Origin: LMUY01 sp964235495
GTDB lineage: Bacteria; Pseudomonadota; Alphaproteobacteria; Acetobacterales; Acetobacteraceae
NCBI GenBank assembly: GCA_964235495.1
Contig: CAXSAX010000003.1
Coordinates: 1 to 64,000, forward strand
Length of the DNA stretch: 64,000 bases
Direction: 5' to 3'
The translations under genes were made by a program, and so were the position numbers. The stretch's first letter is position 1; each line of letters begins with the position of its first letter. This document shows, piece after piece, positions 42,273-50,790 of this stretch. The notes under the pieces were generated by a model. It was not told the origin of the DNA and ran no database searches. It saw only the letters and a list, made by a program, of their open reading frames with translations.

Positions 42273-43763
42273 ATGAACGATTCGTTTCTTGAGAGCCGTC
42301 TTTCTGAGCAGGACCTGCAGCGTCGCAGCATCCGGGGAGTGGCATTCTCGGTCGCTGCACAAGCAATACGCTTCGTGCTGCAGTTCGGATCACAGATCCT
42401 GCTCGCGCGCTTGCTCGTGCCAGCGGATTTCGGTCTCGTGGCCATGGCTGCGCCCGTGCTGGCGCTTGCCCAAACTCTGGGTGAACTCGGCCTGGCCCAG
42501 GCTGTCATACAGCGTCCTGCGTTGACCCGGGCCGACCTGTCGTTGCTGTTCTGGCTCAGTATTCTTGTCAACGCCGGGTTGGCCGCGCTGATGCTGGCAG
42601 CCGCTCCGGGCGTCGCCGTGCTTTATGGGGAGCCACGCCTCGTGGCCGTGCTGGACACCTTTGCTGCCCTGCTCGTAATGAACGGCATTGGATCGCAGCA
42701 GATGGCCCTTATGGCGCGCCAGATGCAATTTGCCGAGATGGCCGTCATCGACGTGACCTGCCTGCTGACCGCCGCAGCAGCAGGAGTCGGCTGCGCACTC
42801 GCCGGATTTGGCTATTGGTCGTTGGTGGCCATGCAGGTCAGCAACCTTGGAGTCATCACTCTGATGGCGTCCGCCAGGTCAGGGTGGCGTCCATCCCGGC
42901 CTGCCTGGACAGGCGGCACTTGGTCCATGCTGACGTTCGGGGCGCATATGACTGGCTACAACCTGGTGACCTACGCTGGCGGCAATCTGGATAGCGTCCT
43001 GATTGGGCTGGCTTCGGGCAGCGTCAGCCTCGGTTTCTATGATCGTTCCATGAAGCTGATCGTAACGCCGCTGTGGCAGTTGAGCATGCCGCTGGCGCGT
43101 GTCGCGACCGGGCTGCTGTCCCGCCTGCGGGACAAGCCGGTGGAGTATCGCCGCGCATACCTTGCGATGCTGCGCGGCTTGCTGATCGCCACGGCGCCAG
43201 GCTTTGCATGCGGCGCTGCCAGGGCTGGCACGCTGGTTCCTGCCTTGCTTGGCCCACAATGGGCTGATGCGGCGCCCGTGGTCGCCTGGCTGTGCATCTC
43301 GGCAATCCTCGTGCCTTATGGCATCAGCGCGTCCTGGCTGTTTATCAGCCAGGCACGGGTGCAGGCGCAGTTGCGATGGGCCTGCCTGCGAACCGTCCTG
43401 AGCCTTGGCGCCCTGATGGCTGGGCTACCCTGGAGCGTCGTGGGCGTCGCCGTTGCTTACGCCTTGGCGTCACCTCTGGTGCAAGGCTGCATGACATGGG
43501 GAGCAACGCGAGAAGGCGCCGTCAGCTTGCGGGACGTGGCGCTCGGGACCTACCCGATCCTGCTGTGCACCGGGGTCGGCACAGTAGCAGCATACGGGTT
43601 CGCAGTGTGGGCGCCGATGCCGGGCGCGACGGTGGAACTCCTGGCGAGCCTGGCCGTGACCTACATCGCGGGTGCGGCATCCTTGCTCTGCTTCCCCGCC
43701 GGCATCACCCTGCTGCGGGACGTGGCGATGATCCGTCATGCCTTCCGCCGGGCTGCGTCCTGA
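42273..43763 (+). CDS. Wzx-type oligosaccharide flippase (MOP superfamily)
   Basis: A 496-aa polytopic protein with about 12-14 hydrophobic spans. GSQILLARLLVPADFGLVAM near residue 39 and ELGLAQAVIQRPALTRADLS near 71 are typical of the WzxC/AmsL-like group that moves lipid-linked repeat units to the periplasm. ANAGNLDSVLIG-like sequence (YAGGNLDSVLIGLASG) and LGFYDRSMKLIVTPLWQLSM also match. It ends the surface-glycan block; a polymerase or chain-length protein is not in the window. Start ATG 42273 has no strong ribosome site. Confidence 0.87.
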   Translation: MNDSFLESRLSEQDLQRRSIRGVAFSVAAQAIRFVLQFGSQILLARLLVPADFGLVAMAAPVLALAQTLGELGLAQAVIQRPALTRADLSLLFWLSILVNAGLAALMLAAAPGVAVLYGEPRLVAVLDTFAALLVMNGIGSQQMALMARQMQFAEMAVIDVTCLLTAAAAGVGCALAGFGYWSLVAMQVSNLGVITLMASARSGWRPSRPAWTGGTWSMLTFGAHMTGYNLVTYAGGNLDSVLIGLASGSVSLGFYDRSMKLIVTPLWQLSMPLARVATGLLSRLRDKPVEYRRAYLAMLRGLLIATAPGFACGAARAGTLVPALLGPQWADAAPVVAWLCISAILVPYGISASWLFISQARVQAQLRWACLRTVLSLGALMAGLPWSVVGVAVAYALASPLVQGCMTWGATREGAVSLRDVALGTYPILLCTGVGTVAAYGFAVWAPMPGATVELLASLAVTYIAGAASLLCFPAGITLLRDVAMIRHAFRRAAS

Positions 43764-43796
43764 GGCCGGCAGGGCCTTCGTGAAAGGATGACGCCC

Positions 43797-46700
43797 ATGC
43801 CGGGCTGGCAGTTCTGGATCGACCGCGGCGGTACCTTCACCGACATCGTGGCGCGCGACCCTGCTGGCCGGCTCACCGCCGTCAAGCTGCTGAGCGAGGA
43901 CCCAGGCCGCTACCGTGACGCCGCCGTGGCCGGCATCCGCGCAGCGCTCGGCCTAGCACCAGGCGCTCCCATTCCACTGGGCACGATCGACGCCGTGAAG
44001 ATGGGCACCACCGTCGCCACCAACGCCTTGCTGGAACGCCAGGGCGAGCGGACGCTGCTGGTGGTCAACCGCGGGTTCGCCGACGCGCTGCGCATCGGCA
44101 ACCAGGCCCGGCCCCGCCTATTCGACCTCCATGTGCGCCTGCCCGCGCTGCTGCACGAGCGGGTGGTGGAGGTGGGCGGCCGGGTCGGCGTGGACGGCGC
44201 TGAGATTGAGCCGCTGGACGAAGCTGCTGCCCGCGAGGCCTTCGCGCAGGCCGTGGCGGATGGCATCGGCGCCTGTGCCATCGTGCTGATGCACGCCTGG
44301 AAGCATCCTGTCCACGAGCAACGCCTGGCCACGCTGGCGCGGGAGGCCGGGTTCGCCCAGGTGTCGGCCAGCCATGCGGTCAGCCCGCTGCTGCGCCTGG
44401 TGCCGCGCGGCGACACGACGGTGGTGGACGCCTATCTTTCCCCCATCCTGCGCCGCTACGTGGGCCAGGTGGCTGCTGAGCTGCCCGGCGTGAAGCTGTA
44501 TTTCATGCAGTCCAACGGCGGGCTGACAAAGGCCGCGTCGTTCGGCGGCAAGGACGCCATCCTGTCCGGTCCGGCGGGCGGCATCGTCGGCGCGGCGCGT
44601 ACGGCGGAGCTGGCTGGGCTTGCCCGCATCATCAGCTTTGACATGGGCGGCACCTCCACGGACGTGGCGTTGTATGACGGCGCGTTCGAGCGCGCGTTCG
44701 AGACAGAAGTGGCGGGCGTGCGCATCCGGGCGCCGATGATGGCGATCAACACCGTGGCAGCGGGCGGCGGCTCCGTGCTGCACTTTGACGGCGCGCGATA
44801 CCGCGTGGGGCCGGACAGCGCCGGCGCCGCACCAGGACCGGCCTGCTACCGCCGCGGCGGCCCGCTCACGATCACGGACGCCAACGTGATGGTGGGCAAG
44901 ATACAGCCGGCGCATTTTCCCGCGCTGTTCGGCCCAGACGGCAACCAGCCACTCGATGCGACGGTGGTGCGGGAGGAGTTCGCCGCTCTTGTTCCGGGTC
45001 AGGACGTGCGCGTGATCGCGGAAGGCTTCCTGCGCATTGCCGTGGCCAACATGGCCAACGCCATCAAACAGGTCTCCTTGCAGAAAGGGCATGACGCATC
45101 CCGCTTCGCCCTGCAATGCTTCGGGGGCGCGGGCGGGCAGCATGCCTGCCTGGTGGCGGACGAGCTGGGCATGGGCACGGTGTTCATACACCCGTTCGCC
45201 GGCGTGCTGTCCGCATATGGGATGGGTCTGGCGAACCAGGCGGTGCTGCGCGAGCAGGCCGTCGAGGTGGCATTAGGCGATACCGCCCCGCTGCATGCCT
45301 TAGCTGACGCGCTGGCCGCCGATGCTGCCGTCGCGCTGGCTGCCCAGGGTGCCGACCCGGCGAGCGTGCATACGGAGCGCCGCCTGCACCTGCGCTATGC
45401 TGGCACGCAAGCCGCGCTGGAAGTGCCGCTTGGCCCCGACGCGCACGAGGCTTTCACCGCCGCTCACCGAGCCCGCTTCGGCTTTACAATGCCTGAGCGC
45501 TCTCTTGTGGTGGAGACGATCTCTGTGGAGGCTACCGCCCCCGGCGAGCGGGTGATCGAACCCGAGTTGGCAGTCTCCGAACGGCCTCCTGTCCCCATCG
45601 ACACTGTCGCCGTCTGGACCGGCGGAGTGGAGCATGCCGCCCCCGTGTTCGAGCGCATGGCCCTGCGCGCCGGAGACCGCGTGGCCGGGCCGGCCCTGGT
45701 CCGCGAGGTCAACGCCACCACCGTCATCGAGCCGGGCTGGACCGCAGACGTGACCGCGCGCAACCATCTACTGCTGCGCCGCACGGCCCCGCGCGCGCGG
45801 GAGGCGGCCATCACCGGGCGGCCAGACCCGGTGCTGCTGGAGCTGTTCAACAACCTGTTCACCAGCGTTGCCGAGCAGACCGGCGCCGTGCTGGCCAACA
45901 CGGCGCAGTCGGTCAACATTAGGGAGCGGCTAGACTTCTCTTGCGCCATCTTCGACGCGGAGGGCCGTCTAGTCGCCAACGCGCCGCATGTTCCGGTGCA
46001 TTTGGGCGCGATGAGCGAAAGCGTGCGGACGGTCATGCGCCACCGCGCCGCCACGCTGCGCCCTGGCGACGTGGTGGCGCTGAACAATCCCTACAACGGC
46101 GGCACTCACCTACCAGACGTGACCGTCATCACCCCCGTGTTCGATCCAGCGGGTGAGTGCATCCGCTTCTTCGTCGGCTCACGCGGGCACCATGCGGATA
46201 TCGGTGGCGTCACGCCGGGTTCCACACCGCCGCAATCCCGCACATTGGAGGAGGAGGGAGTGGTGATCGACGACTTTCTGCTGGTGCAGGAAGGGCGGCT
46301 ACGAGAGGCGGAGTTCCGCGCCCTGCTGGCTGGGGCGCGTTACCCGGCCCGCTCGCCGGACGTGAACGTGGCCGACGTCATCGCTCAGGTCGCGGCCAAC
46401 GAGCGCGGCGTGCAGGAGCTGGGCCGGGTGGTGGAGCGTTATGGCTGGCCCGTGGTCGCTGCCTACATGGGCCACGTGATGGACAACGCGGCAGAAAGCC
46501 TGCGCCGGGTGCTGGCGCGGCTGCCAGGCGGCTCGTTCTGCTACACGATGGATGACGGGTCGCCGCTGCGGGTGGCGGTGAGCGTGGATGCGGCCTCCCG
46601 CAGCGCCACCATCGACTTCACCGGCAGCGGGCCGCAGCGCTCGGGCAACTTCAACGCTCCCCCAGCGGTGACGCGGGCGGTGGTGCTGTACTGCTTCCGC

Positions 46701-47372
46701 TGCCTGGTGGGCGAGGACATCCCGTTGAACGACGGCTGCCTGCTGCCGCTGCGCATCGTGATCCCGGCAGGCAGCTTCCTCTCCCCCGAACCCGGCGCCG
46801 CTGTGGTGGCCGGCAACACGGAGGTGAGCCAGGCGGTGTGCAACGCTCTGCTCGGCGCGCTGGGCGCGGCGGCCTGCAGCCAAGCCACCATGAACAATTT
46901 CCTGTTCGGCGATGCCACTCACCAATACTACGAGACCATCTGCGGCGGCGGCGGCGCAGGGCCGGGCTTCCCAGGCGCCTCCGCCATCCAGACGCACATG
47001 ACCAACACCCGCATGACGGACCCTGAGGTGCTGGAACTGCGCTATCCGGTTCGTCTGGAAGAGTTCGCCATCCGTCGCGGCTCCGGCGGCGCGGGCCTGT
47101 GGCCCGGCGGCGACGGCGCGGTCCGGCGTATCCGATTCCTGAAGCCGATGCAGGCAGTGATTGTGGCTTCCCGTCGGCAGAACGGCCCGTTCGGCATGGC
47201 CGGTGGAAAGGCGGGCACCGTGGGACGGCAATGGGTAGAACGGACACAGGGATACCGCGAGACGCTGACCGGCACAGACAGCGCCAGCATGCAGGCGGGC
47301 GATGTGTTTGTCATCGAGACGCCTGGCGGTGGTGGCTGGGGCTTTGCTTCTCTCCCTCTCGTTAGCAGGTGA
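43797..47372 (+). CDS. 5-oxoprolinase (ATP-hydrolysing), HyuA-HyuB fusion
   Basis: A 1191-aa enzyme opening 5-oxoproline to glutamate with ATP, the scavenging arm of the gamma-glutamyl cycle. The HyuA half (about 1-680) has FWIDRGGTFTDIVARDPAGR, VKMGTTVATNALLERQGERT and IISFDMGGTSTDVALYDG; the HyuB half (about 690-1190) has LFNNLFTSVAEQTGAVLANT and SVNIRERLDFSCAIFDAEGR, GGTHLPDVTVITPVF and VETPGGGGWG-like ending. Size equals eukaryotic OPLAH and bacterial fused forms. ATG 43797 is chosen because GAAAGG is 9 nt upstream; an ATG at 43788 is too close to it. Hydantoinase activity is the alternative. Confidence 0.9.
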   Translation: MPGWQFWIDRGGTFTDIVARDPAGRLTAVKLLSEDPGRYRDAAVAGIRAALGLAPGAPIPLGTIDAVKMGTTVATNALLERQGERTLLVVNRGFADALRIGNQARPRLFDLHVRLPALLHERVVEVGGRVGVDGAEIEPLDEAAAREAFAQAVADGIGACAIVLMHAWKHPVHEQRLATLAREAGFAQVSASHAVSPLLRLVPRGDTTVVDAYLSPILRRYVGQVAAELPGVKLYFMQSNGGLTKAASFGGKDAILSGPAGGIVGAARTAELAGLARIISFDMGGTSTDVALYDGAFERAFETEVAGVRIRAPMMAINTVAAGGGSVLHFDGARYRVGPDSAGAAPGPACYRRGGPLTITDANVMVGKIQPAHFPALFGPDGNQPLDATVVREEFAALVPGQDVRVIAEGFLRIAVANMANAIKQVSLQKGHDASRFALQCFGGAGGQHACLVADELGMGTVFIHPFAGVLSAYGMGLANQAVLREQAVEVALGDTAPLHALADALAADAAVALAAQGADPASVHTERRLHLRYAGTQAALEVPLGPDAHEAFTAAHRARFGFTMPERSLVVETISVEATAPGERVIEPELAVSERPPVPIDTVAVWTGGVEHAAPVFERMALRAGDRVAGPALVREVNATTVIEPGWTADVTARNHLLLRRTAPRAREAAITGRPDPVLLELFNNLFTSVAEQTGAVLANTAQSVNIRERLDFSCAIFDAEGRLVANAPHVPVHLGAMSESVRTVMRHRAATLRPGDVVALNNPYNGGTHLPDVTVITPVFDPAGECIRFFVGSRGHHADIGGVTPGSTPPQSRTLEEEGVVIDDFLLVQEGRLREAEFRALLAGARYPARSPDVNVADVIAQVAANERGVQELGRVVERYGWPVVAAYMGHVMDNAAESLRRVLARLPGGSFCYTMDDGSPLRVAVSVDAASRSATIDFTGSGPQRSGNFNAPPAVTRAVVLYCFRCLVGEDIPLNDGCLLPLRIVIPAGSFLSPEPGAAVVAGNTEVSQAVCNALLGALGAAACSQATMNNFLFGDATHQYYETICGGGGAGPGFPGASAIQTHMTNTRMTDPEVLELRYPVRLEEFAIRRGSGGAGLWPGGDGAVRRIRFLKPMQAVIVASRRQNGPFGMAGGKAGTVGRQWVERTQGYRETLTGTDSASMQAGDVFVIETPGGGGWGFASLPLVSR

Positions 47373-47386
47373 GGGTGGGCTGCGCT

Positions 47387-47554
47387 TCAGTTCCGCCGGC
47401 TGGGCTGCTCATCGAACACGGCGTAAGCCAGGCCGAGCATCCACACGGCTGCGTCAGAATATCCGGCGCGGTCTGCTTCCTGCGCAAGCGAGATCAGCCG
47501 GTCTGCCAGGACGAGCGGGCTGACGGGGACTTTCACGGTTTCGGTCGTCGGCAT
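47387..47554 (-). CDS. Small conserved hypothetical protein (55 aa)
   Basis: The frame starts at ATG 47554, 8 nt after a good AGGAG site, and reads MPTTETVKVPVSPLVLADRL then SLAQEADRAGYSDAAVWMLG. It is helical, acidic at the middle and ends EQPSRRN. Similar short proteins occur in Acetobacteraceae, but I cannot name a family. It is downstream of the RHH protein gene with a 65-nt gap and converges with the 5-oxoprolinase gene. The ribosome site and sensible composition support a real gene. Confidence 0.6.
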   Translation of the reverse strand: MPTTETVKVPVSPLVLADRLISLAQEADRAGYSDAAVWMLGLAYAVFDEQPSRRN

Positions 47555-47619
47555 GTTCTTGCTCCTACAGGCCGCTTTTGGCCCGGACCAAAGATTGACA
47601 ACCATTGATTGCACAAAAG

Positions 47620-47826
47620 TTAACAGCGCAACTTCAGAGCGTAAATTCTTAGTGCCGACGCTAGCGGCCGACCCGGCTCGCGAGCGGTGTCCACCGTAAG
47701 CACCAAACCAGCCAAGGTCTGTCCGCGTTGCTCGGCGGCCTGCTCCAAGGCCACCCAAAATTCCATCTCCAGCGCCACAGAAGTCCGGTGTCCCGCCAGG
47801 GTGATGCTACGCTTCTCCAAAGTCAT
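47620..47826 (-). CDS. Ribbon-helix-helix domain protein
   Basis: A 68-aa protein matching the RHH_4 family of Alphaproteobacteria throughout: KRSITLAGHRTSVALEMEFW then ALEQAAEQRGQTLAGLVLTV and SALRIYALKLRC. The N-terminal beta strand (SITLAGHRTSV) would dimerise to contact DNA, and two helices follow. No toxin partner is evident beside it, so it is not called an antitoxin. It may form a unit with the 55-aa gene just downstream. Target unknown. Confidence 0.8.
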   Translation of the reverse strand: MTLEKRSITLAGHRTSVALEMEFWVALEQAAEQRGQTLAGLVLTVDTAREPGRPLASALRIYALKLRC

Positions 47827-48127
47827 GCTGACAGCGGGGTGGTTTGAGCCCGCGTTTCCGCCGTCATGATCAGACAGAGCATGCTTCGCGTCGTGGTGAG
47901 TTATCCTCTATGGCCAAGCTTCGACGCCCTTGTCGAGCAGCACGGCACGGACGCGCGGTTCGCACGCTTTGATCGCGGGACCATCCCATGGCACTGCCTC
48001 GACCGATTGCCGACCTAGCCGCAAGCTGCACAAAGCCAAAGCCGTTGGCGGCAACGCGAAACAAACGCCGAAGCCAAATAGCCGTGAACTATGTTCAGTT
48101 GTCCCCGAGAGAAAAGGCAAGCAGGCG
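47827..48127. other. Intergenic region with a 50-codon frame
   Basis: About 300 nt between the divergent RHH gene and the end of the AKR gene. A plus-strand frame 47866-48018 reads MIRQSMLRVVVSYPLWPSFD and continues to HCLDRLPT; it has no recognisable family and no clear ribosome site, and may be a remnant. The part from 48050 to 48125 is lower in GC. No repeat, RNA or promoter could be identified with confidence. Confidence 0.4.
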
Positions 48128-48946
48128 CTACAGCATCCCGAGCGGTTCCCGCCGCCGTGGCGGAGGAAAGGCACAGTCGATCTCGGCCAAATCTGCCGCC
48201 GATAGCTCCAGAGCCGCTGCCGCCGCGTTCGCCCGTAAGTGCGTCTCGTCGGACGCCTTTGGAATGCTGATGACCCCTGGCAGCCGGGCCGACCATGCGA
48301 TCGCCACCTGCGCCGGGCTTGCCCCATGGCGCTGCGCCACCGCCTGCATCGCCGGGTGCCGCAGCAATGCGCCGCCCTGGCCGACTGGGGAATAGGCCAT
48401 CACCGGCACGTGCCGCCCGGCGCACCACGGCAACAGGTCGAACTCGATGCCGCGCGCCTCCGGGTTGTACAGCACTTGGTCGATGGCGGGGACGCCCAGC
48501 TCCTCCATGTCGGCCACGTCGAAGTTGGACACGCCCCAGCGCAGGATCTTGCCCTGCTCGCGCAGCCGCTCGAACGCCTCGGCCGTCTCCGCCAGCGGCA
48601 CGCCGCCGCGCCAATGCAGCAGGTACAGGTCCAACCGATCGGTGCCGAGGCGCTGCAAGCTGGCCTCGCAACTGCGCGGCATGTCGCGGCGTGTCGCGTT
48701 CTGCGGATAGACCTTGCTGACCAGGAACACTTCGTCCCGCCGCCCCGCCATCGCCTGACCCACGACGCGCTCCGCCTGGCCATCGCCATACATCTCGGCG
48801 GTGTCGATCAGCGTCATGCCGAGGTCCAGCCCCAAGCGCAGCGCGGCGCCCTCGGCGGCAGCGGGGCGGTGGCCCTCGCCCATGCGCCAAGTGCCCTGGC
48901 CGAGGAACGGAACAGCCGCGCCGTCGGGCAGTCGCACCATCCTCAT
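48128..48946 (-). CDS. Aldo/keto reductase
   Basis: A 272-aa NADPH-type AKR with complete catalytic tetrad: Asp48 and Tyr53 in LIDTAEMYGDG, Lys78 in VSKVYPQNA and His111 in DLYLLHWRGGVPLAET. GVSNFDVADMEELG and YSPVGQGGALLRHPAMQAVA are typical of the YafB/DkgB-like group. IPKASDETHLRANAAA is the cofactor-binding C-terminal loop. ATG 48946 overlaps the HAD gene stop (ATGA), making it the last gene of the heme operon. Substrate not inferable. Confidence 0.9.
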   Translation of the reverse strand: MRMVRLPDGAAVPFLGQGTWRMGEGHRPAAAEGAALRLGLDLGMTLIDTAEMYGDGQAERVVGQAMAGRRDEVFLVSKVYPQNATRRDMPRSCEASLQRLGTDRLDLYLLHWRGGVPLAETAEAFERLREQGKILRWGVSNFDVADMEELGVPAIDQVLYNPEARGIEFDLLPWCAGRHVPVMAYSPVGQGGALLRHPAMQAVAQRHGASPAQVAIAWSARLPGVISIPKASDETHLRANAAAAALELSAADLAEIDCAFPPPRRREPLGML

Positions 48947-49617
48947 GCAGCAGTGGCCATGGCACTGCGCAGGAGGGCCGGCAGCTCGGCCAGCGAGCGG
49001 ATCAGCACGGCGCCGGCGTCACGCAGCGCTGGGTCATCGCCGTGCGGGGCCAAGCCGACACAGGCCATACCGGCAGCGCGGGCGGCCCGCGCGCCGGGCA
49101 CGCTGTCCTCCACCACCAGGCAAGCGCCGGGCGGCACCCCGACGGCCGCGGCGGCGTGCAGGAACACGTCGGGCGCCGGCTTGCCGTTTGGCACATCCCG
49201 CGCGCTATGCAGCCGGCCCACCACCAAAGAAACCATGGCCACCCGCGCGAACTTGGCCGCCATCTCCTCATGCGACGAGTTGGACGCAATGCGGTAGGGC
49301 AGGCCGAGTGCCGCCGTCGCCTGCAAGGCTTCGTGCGCGCCGGGAATGGCCTCCAGCTCGGCACCGAGGGTTTCAATCAGGCGGTCTCGCAACCTTCCCA
49401 CCCAGCCCGATGGGACGGGGCGGCCGGTGTGCTGCTCGATCACCGCCGGGATGTCTGACAGGGTGTGGCCCATGAACAGGGCGGCACTTTCGGCGGCATT
49501 CAGTGGCCAACCGAGTGCGGTGATCTCCTGCGCCACCACCCGGTTGGAGACACCTTCGCTATCGACGAGCACGCCGTCGCAATCGAAAATCACCAGCCGC
49601 AGCGGCTCTGGGGTCAT
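48943..49617 (-). CDS. HAD-superfamily hydrolase (subfamily IA)
   Basis: A 224-aa HAD phosphatase. Motif I is VIFDCDGVLVDSEG with nucleophile Asp12 and acid Asp14, motif II is the Ser in YRIASNSSHEEM, motif III Lys in NGKPAPDVFLHAA, and motif IV VVEDSVPGARAARAAGM. The cap domain (about 20-85) is of the beta-phosphoglucomutase/GS-like type. ATG 49617 overlaps the hemH stop (ATGA); the AKR start overlaps its own stop. Its role within a heme operon is unknown: sugar phosphate phosphatase is the family default. Confidence 0.88.
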   Translation of the reverse strand: MTPEPLRLVIFDCDGVLVDSEGVSNRVVAQEITALGWPLNAAESAALFMGHTLSDIPAVIEQHTGRPVPSGWVGRLRDRLIETLGAELEAIPGAHEALQATAALGLPYRIASNSSHEEMAAKFARVAMVSLVVGRLHSARDVPNGKPAPDVFLHAAAAVGVPPGACLVVEDSVPGARAARAAGMACVGLAPHGDDPALRDAGAVLIRSLAELPALLRSAMATAA

Positions 49618-50711
49618 GCCGGCTCGGCCACCCGGCTCTCGACCGGCGCTTGGGCAGTGCGGCCGGCGCGGCCATGCGGGCAGTCGGCGTGGGCGGCGGG
49701 GCAGGTGCGCCCCCCTACCCAGCTGCACAACCCGGGGCCACGGGCGAGGCTGGTGCGGACCAGGTCGGCCAGGCTGCCGATGAACGCCGGGTCCGCGTTC
49801 TGCGTCGGCGCGCGGAAGTAGCCCGGCACGCCCTTCTCGTGCGCCAGCTCGCGGTATTCCACGTCCAGCTCCACCAGGGTCTCGGAATGCTCAGATACGA
49901 AGGCGATCGGCACGACCAGCACCGCCACCCCGTCCTGGCCGGCCTGCGCGACCGTGTCGTCCGTGCTCGGGTCCAGCCATTTCTGCGGCGTGGCCCGAGA
50001 TTGGTAGCACACCGTCCAGTCGAGCCCCGGGATGTCCAGCCTGCGCACCACGGCGGCCACGGTGCGCTCGATCTGGAACTGGTACGGATCGCCCTGCTTG
50101 ACGATGGTCTGCGGCAAGCCGTGTGCAGAGAACAGCACCCGCAGGGACACCCGGCCGGCCAGCTCGGCCAGCGCGGCGTCGTAGGCCCGCCGCACTCCCG
50201 CCGCGGTGGCGGCAACGAAGCCGGGATCGGCATGGTAGCAACACAGCGTCGTGGTCGGCGCCACCAGCCCAGCCAGCGCGGCAGCCTCTTGCCAAGCGGA
50301 CAGCGAGGAGCCGGTCGTCGTGGTGGAGAACTGTGGGTACAGCGGCAACAGCATCACCTGGTCTGGCGCCCAGTCCCGCACCTCGCGCGCTACTGGCTCG
50401 CTAAACGGGTGCCAATATCGCATGGCCACGAAGCAGCGCACGTCGAACTCCGGCAGCGCGGACTCGAGCGCCTGGGCCTGTGCTTGCGTCAGCCCGAGCA
50501 GGGGGGAGCCGCCGCCGAGGGTCATGTAGTTGGCGGTGGCGGCCTTGGTGCGGGCATAGGCGATGATGCGGGCCAGCACGGGGCGGATAAATCCGGGCAC
50601 TCGCAGGATGGCCGGGTCCTTGAACAGGTTGACCAGGAATGGCCGTACGGAGGCGGGCTTGTCCGGGCCCCCGAGGTTGAACAGCACGACGGCGAGGCGG
50701 GTCTTGGTCAT
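49614..50711 (-). CDS. hemH: Ferrochelatase
   Basis: A 365-aa enzyme inserting Fe2+ into protoporphyrin IX, the last step of heme b synthesis. VVLFNLGGPDKPASVRPFLV starts the domain, MTLGGGSPLLGLTQAQAQAL follows, FSAHGLPQTIVKQGDPYQFQ holds the catalytic His197, and FVSEHSETLVELDVEY the Glu/His pair. Cys157, Cys158, Cys329, Cys337 and Cys344 are placed like those ligating [2Fe-2S] in some bacterial ferrochelatases. The C-terminus extends about 35 residues past the core. ATG 50711 is preferred; hemE lies 79 nt upstream on the same strand. Confidence 0.94.
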   Translation of the reverse strand: MTKTRLAVVLFNLGGPDKPASVRPFLVNLFKDPAILRVPGFIRPVLARIIAYARTKAATANYMTLGGGSPLLGLTQAQAQALESALPEFDVRCFVAMRYWHPFSEPVAREVRDWAPDQVMLLPLYPQFSTTTTGSSLSAWQEAAALAGLVAPTTTLCCYHADPGFVAATAAGVRRAYDAALAELAGRVSLRVLFSAHGLPQTIVKQGDPYQFQIERTVAAVVRRLDIPGLDWTVCYQSRATPQKWLDPSTDDTVAQAGQDGVAVLVVPIAFVSEHSETLVELDVEYRELAHEKGVPGYFRAPTQNADPAFIGSLADLVRTSLARGPGLCSWVGGRTCPAAHADCPHGRAGRTAQAPVESRVAEPA

Positions 50712-50790
50712 GGCGTCAAACTTGGCCGGCGGCTCCGCATCGTCAAGCGCGAAAGCCCTTTCCCAGAGGGAGAGGGAGAAACAAGCACCG

